DNA from: Planctomycetota bacterium
GTDB lineage: Bacteria; Planctomycetota; Phycisphaerae; Phycisphaerales; Phycisphaeraceae
Direction: 5' to 3'
Length of the DNA: 64,000 nt
Assembly: GCA_021413865.1 (NCBI GenBank)
Contig: JAIOPN010000045.1
Span: forward strand, 16,954-80,953
The notes under the pieces were generated by a model. It was not told where the DNA came from and did not search any database. It saw only the letters and a program-made list of their open reading frames with translations. The translations under genes were made by a program, and so were the position numbers. Each line of letters starts with the position of its first letter. Within the stretch, counting starts at the first letter, position 1. Of this stretch, positions 58,529 through 64,000 are shown one piece after another.

Positions 58529-58693
58529 GTCGGTTCGAAATCCCTCTCCCCGTGGGGAGAGGGTGGCGAGTCCGCGAGCCGGGTGCGGGGTGGAACCGTC
58601 GGCAACGACAACACGCCGTTTCCAAGATGATCCGCGGAACCCGGGGTGGTGGGTCGGTTTGAAATCCCTCTCCCCGTGGGGAGAGGGCGGCGG
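58529..58693. repeat. Direct repeat pair with CCCTCTCCCC hairpins
   Basis: Two copies of about 40 bp (58529-58569, 58653-58693) share GAAATCCCTCTCCCCGTGGG and its extension GAGAGGG, with stems at 58542-58563 and 58666-58687. Same family as 31544. Confidence 0.75.
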
Positions 58694-58868
58694 GCGCAGA
58701 AAAGGGGTCAGAAGCCATTTGACTACCTCTAAAAAAAGAACCAAGGAAGAAAGAACAGGAACCAGAGGCTGCCGGCCAGGCCAACAAATTATTGCTCCTG
58801 ACCCCTTATCTTTCCTTCAGGTGGGGTTTGCGACAGAGCAATCTCGATTCGTTACAAAAAGTAGTTTG

Positions 58869-58898
58869 CCCCCCCCGGGGGGGGGGGGGGGGGGGGGG
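58869..58898. repeat. Homopolymer tract C8-G22
   Basis: Eight C followed by 22 G, the longest homopolymer in the window, about 300 bp upstream of the PEP-CTERM gene. It may slip during replication, or be a sequencing or assembly weak point. Confidence 0.8.
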
Positions 58899-59153
58899 TA
58901 AATTTGATGCAGATCGGCTCGCGTTAATCGGGGGCCAGAGTCCAACTGGGAAATGTCGGCTTAGCCCCCATGTTAATTTGAGGTTCTGAAGAAATCATTC
59001 TCCAGATTATCTAAGTTCTCAGCAATAAAAATAAAAAAGCTGCAACGTGCGTCATTGAGGCCAAAATCCCTATTGCAACAATAAAGAAAAGATGTAGCAT
59101 CTTCTGTCCATTTGACGCACCACGTTGTGAGCACCTGCGAACAGCCTGAAATT

Positions 59154-59182
59154 TTGATCGACAAAGTTCCCGCTTTTGTATT
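59154..59182 (+). promoter_or_regulatory. Possible promoter of the PEP-CTERM gene
   Basis: TTGATC at 59154-59159, 17-bp spacer, TGTATT at 59177-59182, then GAGGA six bases before the ATG at 59197. Confidence 0.35.
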
Positions 59183-59196
59183 TTTGAGGAAACACG

Positions 59197-59964
59197 ATGC
59201 GTAGAAAAACAATTCTTACTTCTTGTGGTCTCATGGTCTTCGGAAGCATGTTCGCTCTTACGCCTTCGGCTATGGGCATTACTGTGTTAGGGTCTGGGAC
59301 CATTAGCGCGACGCTGGATAATCCGATCTATGCTGCGCCAGAAAACAGCGCCTATGCAACGGGCGTGGGAACTTCCAAGTTCTCGTGGGGATACCTGATC
59401 CTTGACCCCAACGGCCAGCCATATCCCGGAGATTCACAAAGTTCAATCGAGTTCACCAGCGGCACGTTTTCCAACGTTGCCCCCGCAGAGATTTTTACTG
59501 GAGCGAGGCTTCAATTCCACAATGGAAGCTATGCCGGCGGAACCGGGGCGACGGGCATCGACGTGAATGCCACGTCTTCGTCTGACGACCATATCCCATT
59601 CGATTTCAATGGGCAACATTTGCATGTGGGCTTGACCATTGTCAATACATTGAACGATGGCATTGACCCCATGCACGATGCGGACTTTGTCTATATCACG
59701 GACCACCCTGAATACGGAAGTTTCAGGGTATATGAAGGCGGAACCACTTACATTGATCTCAAGTTCGCTTTCGGATCGCTCATCTTCGCTGGGGTTGGCG
59801 ATGTTGGGGATACGCAATCCGGTTTCCTGTGGCCCACCATCGACATCATCCCTAATCCTCAGTTGCCTGACCCCCAACCCGTGCCTGAGCCGTTGACGGT
59901 TGCAGGTGGAGCCGCGGCCTTGAGCGCCTTGGGCCTTGCCTCGGCAAGACGGCGCAAAGCCTGA
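59197..59964 (+). CDS. PEP-CTERM exported protein (choice-of-anchor K-like)
   Basis: A 255-aa protein with signal peptide (MRRKTILTSCGLMVFGSMFA) and a C-terminal PVPEPLTVAGGAAALSALG, then an RRRKA basic end, the PEP-CTERM sorting signal cut by exosortase. The middle (SAYATGVGTSKFSWGYLILD, GTFSNVAPAEIFTGARLQFH, GTGATGIDVNATSSSDDHIP) resembles the choice-of-anchor K beta-sandwich. Base composition is AT-richer than neighbours, suggesting recent arrival. GAGGA lies six bases before the ATG. Known PEP-CTERM proteins are sorted to the surface or into biofilm matrix; no exosortase gene is in the window. Confidence 0.85.
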   Translation: MRRKTILTSCGLMVFGSMFALTPSAMGITVLGSGTISATLDNPIYAAPENSAYATGVGTSKFSWGYLILDPNGQPYPGDSQSSIEFTSGTFSNVAPAEIFTGARLQFHNGSYAGGTGATGIDVNATSSSDDHIPFDFNGQHLHVGLTIVNTLNDGIDPMHDADFVYITDHPEYGSFRVYEGGTTYIDLKFAFGSLIFAGVGDVGDTQSGFLWPTIDIIPNPQLPDPQPVPEPLTVAGGAAALSALGLASARRRKA

Positions 59965-59976
59965 TTATGGCTTTTT

Positions 59977-60219
59977 TTAAAACGGGGGATGTGAGGTTAG
60001 ATGGCCACCGGAGGATGCCTTCCGCCGACGCGATTGTGTGGCGATAAAGACGACAACGGGCATTAGGCATATCGCGGCGGCCCATAGCAGTGTGTGGATC
60101 AAGATTGGCGACCAATCTTTAATTGCCCCCACTATCGCGCCGCCAAGATTAGCAGCGACAAAGGGAAGTGATAGAAGTGCAACGAGTCTTTCGGGAAGCA
60201 GATAAGGGGTCAGGAGCAA
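59977..60219 (-). CDS. Small hypothetical membrane protein (doubtful)
   Basis: An 80-aa reading frame starting at TTG within the inverted repeat. Residues 9-60 include two or three hydrophobic stretches (VALLSLPFVAANLGGAIVGA, IHTLLWAAAICLMPVVVFIA), the last ending in a Ser/Arg-rich tail. It is convergent with the PEP-CTERM gene. The start within a repeat and the lack of a ribosome binding site make it uncertain. Confidence 0.3.
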   Translation of the reverse strand: MLLTPYLLPERLVALLSLPFVAANLGGAIVGAIKDWSPILIHTLLWAAAICLMPVVVFIATQSRRRKASSGGHLTSHPPF

Positions 60220-60405
60220 TAATTTGTTTCCCTGCGCGATTAGTGGCTCCTGACCTGCTCTGTCGCAAACCTCTCGAACTCATCATAACCGCCTGATTCC
60301 GCCGACGTTGGCGGCATCATGAGCCTGACCTCCAAGTCGCCACGGGCGGTGATCTTGGTCGCCCTGGCGGTGGGCAGGCAAGCCCTCCCGGATCACGCCC
60401 ACCGC

Positions 60406-60411
60406 TACAAT
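60406..60411 (+). promoter_or_regulatory. -10 element (TACAAT) of larE (leaderless)
   Basis: TACAAT at 60406-60411, 7 bases before the ATG at 60419; GCTACAAT context as at 52570. Confidence 0.5.
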
Positions 60412-60418
60412 AACCCCC

Positions 60419-61258
60419 ATGACCGCCGTCCCCGCCGACGCCCTTTTCGACCGCCTCGCCGCCGCGCTCCGGCCGCGCGGGCGCGTCATCACCGCCTACA
60501 GCGGCGGCGTCGATTCCACCCTCGTCGCCCTCGCCGCACGCCGCACCCTCGGCCGCGCCGACGCCCCCGCCGCCATCGGCGACAGCGCCTCCCTCCCCCG
60601 CCACGAGCTCGACGCCGCCCGCGACCTGGCACGGTCCCTCGACCTCGAGCTCATCGAGGTCCGCCCCAACGAGCAGCAGGACCCCGGCTACCGGGCCAAC
60701 GCGGGCAACCGCTGCTACTTCTGCAAGACGAACCTCTACGACACGCTCGGGAAGCTCGCCGCGTCGCTGAACTTCCCCTGGATCGCCAACGGCACCAACA
60801 CCGACGACCTAGGCGACCACCGCCCCGGCCTGACCGCCGCCACCGAGGCCAACGTCATCAGCCCGCTCGTCGAGGCCGGCCTCAACAAGGCGGACGTCCG
60901 CGCCCTCGCCCAACGCCTGCAACTCCCCAACTGGGACAAGCCCGCCGCCGCCTGCCTCGCCAGCCGCATCCCCTACGGCACGCCCGTCACGCTCGAACGC
61001 CTCAGCCGCGTCGAAGAGGCGGAGAACGCCCTGCGAGAACTGGGCTTCCGCGGTTTCCGCGTCCGCCACCACGAGACGGTGGCGCGGCTGGAGGTCCCGC
61101 TGGATCAGATCGAGCGTTTGATGAGCGAGGAGGTCCGCAAGGCCGTCGTCGCGCGGCTGAAAGAGGCGGGCTACCACTTCGTCGCCCTCGACCTCGAAGG
61201 CTTCCGCTCCGGCAGCGGGAACACGCTGCTGTCGCTGAATGTCCGCAACTCTTCGTAG
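60419..61258 (+). CDS. larE: ATP-dependent sacrificial sulfur transferase LarE
   Basis: A 279-aa PP-loop enzyme that donates sulfur to the nickel-pincer cofactor of lactate racemase-type enzymes. PP-loop AYSGGVDSTLVALAA near 26-40, CYFCKTNLYDTL near 100, WIANGTNTDDLGDHRPGLTA near 121-140, and KPAAACLASRIPYGT near 175, where the Cys is the sulfur donor in classic LarE. larB, larC and larA are not in the window. ATG lies 7 bases after TACAAT, with no ribosome binding site. Confidence 0.9.
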   Translation: MTAVPADALFDRLAAALRPRGRVITAYSGGVDSTLVALAARRTLGRADAPAAIGDSASLPRHELDAARDLARSLDLELIEVRPNEQQDPGYRANAGNRCYFCKTNLYDTLGKLAASLNFPWIANGTNTDDLGDHRPGLTAATEANVISPLVEAGLNKADVRALAQRLQLPNWDKPAAACLASRIPYGTPVTLERLSRVEEAENALRELGFRGFRVRHHETVARLEVPLDQIERLMSEEVRKAVVARLKEAGYHFVALDLEGFRSGSGNTLLSLNVRNSS

Positions 61259-61344
61259 GGTGGTGCTGAGTCTTCGAAGCCCACCTCTTCGCATCCACAC
61301 ACCAAAGATGGTGGGCTTCGAAGACTCAGCACCACCCTACGAAG
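61251..61344. repeat. Perfect 35-bp inverted repeat, GTAGGGTG family
   Basis: Left arm 61251-61285 (beginning CTTCGTAGGGTGGTGCTGAG) and right arm 61310-61344 are exact complements, 24 bp apart. The left arm covers the last codons and stop of larE. Confidence 0.9.
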
Positions 61345-61412
61345 AACCTCCCTCGCCGCCCGACAATGCGGCTATCCTGTACATCCCACAAAACTCTCCC
61401 CTGGACCCACCC

Positions 61413-63752
61413 ATGGACCGCTGTGAAATCCACCTGAAGAACGAGACCCTCACGCTCCTCAAACCCTACCTCGTCTCGCGCGGCGTGCCGCTGCCGCCGG
61501 GCAAGGTCCGCACCGCCGCACAGGTCAGCGTGCGCGACGCCAAGGGCAAGCCACTCCCCAGCGCCGGCAAAATCCTCCAGCGCCGCCCCGACGGCAGCGT
61601 CGAGTGGATGCTGCTCGACATCCTCGTGAACCTCGACGGCCAGGAGTCCACCTCGGTCTTCGTCGAGCCAAAATCAGCCGCGAAGCCCAAGGTAAAAAAC
61701 CCTGTCGTCCTCACGCGTAAGGGTGCGCTCTACACGCTCTCCAACGGCCTGTCCGAGGTCACGATTTCGAGCGAGGGCGGCTCGCTCGTCCGCCGCATGG
61801 CCGTCAACGGCAAGACCGTCGTCGGCGAGGGCGACGTGGTCGATCTGCTGGTCACCGACGGCGGCGGGAAGGTCCACCGCGCCAGCCTCGCCGGCCCGCA
61901 CAAGGTCGTCATCCAGCACCAGAACCCGCTGACCACCACGCTCCGCATCGAGGGCAAACACGAGGCCCGCGACGGCAAGACCTACCTCGACTTCGCCCTG
62001 CGTTTCACGCTCAACGCCGGCTCGCCGGACGTGAAGCTCGAGCACACCTTCTACTGCCGCGAGAAGCAGCCCGCCCGCTACGCCGTGCGCTCGATGAAGC
62101 TCGTCATGTCCACCCGCATGGACCCGGGCTCGAAAAAAATCCTGCGCCAGTCGAACCACGGCCACAACTGGGTCCCGCGCGAGCTGGTCATCGACGAAAA
62201 CATCGAGGTCGTCGCCTCGAGCTCCGGCGACATCGACAACTACGCCGCGAGCAACAAGGGCGCCGCCGCCACGCACCCCTGCGCCGGCGGGGCCGTCTTC
62301 CTGCGCAACCCGGACAGCATCAAGGAGGACTGGTCGGAATACCCCTTCTATATGCGGCCCGGGCAGGGCTCGGGCTTCCGTGCCGACCTGCAGATCACCG
62401 CGATGCGCTCCGTCCACCCGATCCTCGGCTGGCGCGAAAAGGGGCGGACGTTCATCACCACCTTCGAGCACTTCCGCCAGCTCCACCCCAAGTCGATCCA
62501 TATCGACGAGAACGTCATCACCTATTCCATCTGGCCCGAGTGGTCCACGCCGATGCAGGTCCTCCAGGGCGTGAGCAAGAGCCACACCATCTGGATCACC
62601 ACCGAGCCCGGTGAGCTGGACGTTGACCAGATCGGGATGCACCAGTTCAAGTGGGAGTACGGCTACGTTGAGCCGGTCGATATCTCCTTCGACCCCGCGT
62701 GGCCGGCCTTCTGCGAGGTGCTCGACTGCGAGCACATGCTCCGCTACCAGCCGGACAAGTACCCGCTGCTGGAGAACCTCATCGAGCCGGTGCCCTCCGC
62801 CGGCAACCCCGGCCGGCACACCTACGACCGCCAGCCCGCCATCGGCATGTTCCACTTCGGCGACCACGTCAACCCCGAGGCCACGAGCTGCAGCAACAAC
62901 GAGGACGACTGCAACGTCCTCTTCCCGCTGCAGCACTTCCTGCGCACCGGGCAGACCTACGCGTGGGACTTCGGCAAGGAATCGGCGCGGCACTACATGG
63001 AGGTGGACTTCTGCGAGTGGTCCACCGACCCGCGCCAGAAGGGCGGCCTGATCCCGCACACCGGCCAGCACTTCATCGGCAACGTCTATCCCAGCCACCA
63101 GTGGGCCGAGGGCATCCTCGCCTACTACTACATGACCGGCGACGAGCGCGCGAAGAAGGTCGTCATCGCCTGCGGCGACAACAACGTCTGGTGGACCTAC
63201 AACAACATCGAAATGGTCTGCTGCGACGGACGCGAGGCGGGCATGCCGCTGGTCAACCTCGCCTGCGCCTACCGCCTGACCGGCGACGAGAAATACATCA
63301 AGGCCGCGCGGGTCATCTGCGAAAACTTCTTCGTGAAGTGGACCAAGAAGTTCGGCACCTTCAAATACCCCTACCCGCAGGGCATCCAGAAGAAACCGCA
63401 GAAGCTCATCACCGGTTACGGCGACTGGTCCAGCTTTGCCGGCCTCTTCCGCCTCTGGGAACTCACCGGCGACAAGTATTTCCACAAGCTGGGCGTCCAG
63501 CTCCTCACCGCCGCGATCAAGCCCGACTCCTTCAGCCTCAACGACGTGCGCGGCATGGACTTCCTCGCCGCCTGGGCGCTGGGCCGCATGACCGGCGACA
63601 TGGAGCGCGTCATCAAGCTCTGCGAGCGGGCGATCCCGATGCTCCTCCGCCGCGGCGGCCACCCGCTGCGCCGCATGCACTTCCTCAAGGAACTCGACGA
63701 ACGCGGGCTGATCAACGACAAGGAGGTCGGCAACCGCGCGGGGTCGATCTGA
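61413..63752 (+). CDS. Large polysaccharide-lyase/hydrolase-like protein (RIFT barrel plus alpha/alpha barrel)
   Basis: A 779-aa protein without a signal peptide. The N-terminal half is beta-rich (EIHLKNETLTLLKPYLVSRG, GSVEWMLLDILVNLDGQEST, LEHTFYCREKQPARYAVRSM). The C-terminal half (about 470-779) is an alpha-helical toroid: DAWxF-like FGKESARHYMEVDFCEWSTD, HQWAEGILAYYYMTGDERAK, LVNLACAYRLTGDEKYIKAA and AWALGRMTGDMERVIKLCER. This order fits YetA-like/exo-rhamnogalacturonan-lyase-type proteins. ATG 61413 is used; TATCCT lies 34 bases upstream. Probably intracellular breakdown of an oligosaccharide. Confidence 0.7.
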   Translation: MDRCEIHLKNETLTLLKPYLVSRGVPLPPGKVRTAAQVSVRDAKGKPLPSAGKILQRRPDGSVEWMLLDILVNLDGQESTSVFVEPKSAAKPKVKNPVVLTRKGALYTLSNGLSEVTISSEGGSLVRRMAVNGKTVVGEGDVVDLLVTDGGGKVHRASLAGPHKVVIQHQNPLTTTLRIEGKHEARDGKTYLDFALRFTLNAGSPDVKLEHTFYCREKQPARYAVRSMKLVMSTRMDPGSKKILRQSNHGHNWVPRELVIDENIEVVASSSGDIDNYAASNKGAAATHPCAGGAVFLRNPDSIKEDWSEYPFYMRPGQGSGFRADLQITAMRSVHPILGWREKGRTFITTFEHFRQLHPKSIHIDENVITYSIWPEWSTPMQVLQGVSKSHTIWITTEPGELDVDQIGMHQFKWEYGYVEPVDISFDPAWPAFCEVLDCEHMLRYQPDKYPLLENLIEPVPSAGNPGRHTYDRQPAIGMFHFGDHVNPEATSCSNNEDDCNVLFPLQHFLRTGQTYAWDFGKESARHYMEVDFCEWSTDPRQKGGLIPHTGQHFIGNVYPSHQWAEGILAYYYMTGDERAKKVVIACGDNNVWWTYNNIEMVCCDGREAGMPLVNLACAYRLTGDEKYIKAARVICENFFVKWTKKFGTFKYPYPQGIQKKPQKLITGYGDWSSFAGLFRLWELTGDKYFHKLGVQLLTAAIKPDSFSLNDVRGMDFLAAWALGRMTGDMERVIKLCERAIPMLLRRGGHPLRRMHFLKELDERGLINDKEVGNRAGSI

Positions 63753-63880
63753 TTCATTTCCCACGGCTCGGCCGGGGGGGGGCCGTGGGCGATCACCGAC
63801 CACCGCACGCGCACCCGCGATACGGATATCGCCCTTGGCGAAATGGCTTCCCCCTTTTCCCCCAGGGTAAACGCATATGA
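63753..63880. other. Spacer with a short hairpin
   Basis: CCCACGGC (63760-63767) and GCCGTGGG (63782-63789) form an 8-bp stem just after the lyase-like gene, without a T-tract; possibly a terminator. No other feature seen. Confidence 0.5.
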
Positions 63881-64000
63881 CTACCCGGCGATCAGGTGCA
63901 GCAGGAAATCGTGGTCCCAGCCGGCGATTTTTCTTCTGCCCCTGATGCTCCTGCGTCGGGTGTGTTTGTCGCCCTGCGTCCGCAGCAGGTTCATCGCCAT
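63881..64000 (-). mobile_element. 3' end of an ISAs1-like transposase (partial)
   Basis: The last 39 codons of a minus-strand frame that runs off the window's right edge. The tail NLLRTQGDKHTRRRSIRGRR followed by KIAGWDHDFLLHLIAG matches the conserved ending of ISAs1 (H-repeat-associated) transposases, NLL...K.KR..AGWDDDFLL. The DDE catalytic core would lie beyond the edge, so the state of the element is unknown. Confidence 0.65.

Larger units (their letters stand above)
58441..59196. other. Repeat-rich, gene-poor region
   Basis: Holds a near-perfect 40-bp direct repeat (58529-58569 and 58653-58693), each with a CCCTCTCCCC/GGGGAGAGGG hairpin; the left arm of the 26-bp inverted repeat (58785-58810); a C8G22 tract (58869-58898); and an AT-richer stretch from 58900 upstream of the PEP-CTERM gene. 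No credible gene was found. Confidence 0.65.
58785..60226. repeat. Perfect 26-bp inverted repeat flanking a 1.4-kb segment
   Basis: 58785-58810 (CAAATTATTGCTCCTGACCC and on) is the exact complement of 60201-60226. A second 16-bp inverted pair (58825-58840 and 60256-60271) lies close by in direct order. The segment contains the PEP-CTERM gene and is AT-richer than its surroundings. Confidence 0.75.

Noticed and set aside
58792..58989. Small frame beginning MLLTPYL in the repeat left arm
   Set aside because: Starts inside the 26-bp repeat and translates the G22 tract as poly-Gly; no coding signature.
58973..59303. Minus-strand frames before and over the start of the PEP-CTERM gene
   Set aside because: Short, no ribosome binding site, overlap the signal peptide and promoter region of a well-supported gene.
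61674..63803. Long open frame (709 codons) on the minus strand opposite the lyase-like gene
   Set aside because: Low-complexity antisense product without motifs; the plus strand has coherent domains.

Overview
High-GC chromosomal DNA, densely coding, with many overlapping start/stop codons. Several traits together suggest a planctomycete, probably a Phycisphaerae-type lineage: expanded phytanoyl-CoA-dioxygenase-like (PhyH) and Gfo/Idh/MocA oxidoreductase genes, a tetrahydromethanopterin-linked C1 gene (mtdB), a PEP-CTERM exported protein, a CHASE2-adenylate cyclase next to an outer-membrane barrel, and many small hairpin repeats between genes. This is inference from gene content; no 16S rRNA is present.

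Layout. 0-4.3 kb: a degenerate GspE-like ATPase, a CvpA-like membrane protein and murD. 4.5-13.8 kb: a glycan assembly block with GT2 transferases, membrane GT-C/GT87 transferases, methyltransferases (one fused to a GT2 domain), a DegT aminotransferase and a GNAT enzyme. 14-17 kb: an EF-G-2-type GTPase, ArfB, and a 21-residue lysine-rich peptide gene with its own ribosome binding site and terminator. 17-25 kb: a probable catabolic cluster (two tandem Gfo/Idh/MocA proteins, three PhyH dioxygenases, a GH-like TIM barrel and a sugar isomerase/epimerase). 25-30 kb: an operon of beta-barrel, lipoprotein and CHASE2-adenylate cyclase. 30-39.7 kb: mtdB, a VOC protein, dnaA with DnaA-box-like sites upstream (possible oriC), a double GNAT protein, prmC and panC head to head, exported proteins and a polyferredoxin. 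39.8-45.8 kb: an O-antigen-type export and decoration operon (wzm, wzt, FkbM methyltransferase, beta-helix acyltransferase, two glycosyltransferases). 46-51.4 kb: clpP and a lipoprotein, then an ABC-2 permease, Sco and DUF420 string followed by two unknown membrane proteins. 51.5-58.4 kb: a squalene/phytoene-synthase-like gene and an M16-like gene (both lacking catalytic residues), a CgeB-like transferase with a paratose-epimerase-like enzyme, AraC, Nudix and RidA genes, and tRNA-Arg(ACG). 58.4-64 kb: a repeat-rich, AT-richer island with a PEP-CTERM gene, then larE, a large polysaccharide-lyase-like gene and the 3' end of an ISAs1-like transposase.

Two themes cut across the window. First, a TACAAT-type -10 element recurs before genes. 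In five cases it (or TAAGAT) lies only 6-9 nt before the start codon, which predicts leaderless mRNAs; two of these are divergent pairs with 24-bp and 71-bp intergenic gaps. Second, at least seven families of inverted or hairpin repeats occupy intergenic space. They include perfect 32- and 35-bp inverted repeats, a double-hairpin element, and a MITE-like element present in a long and a short form.
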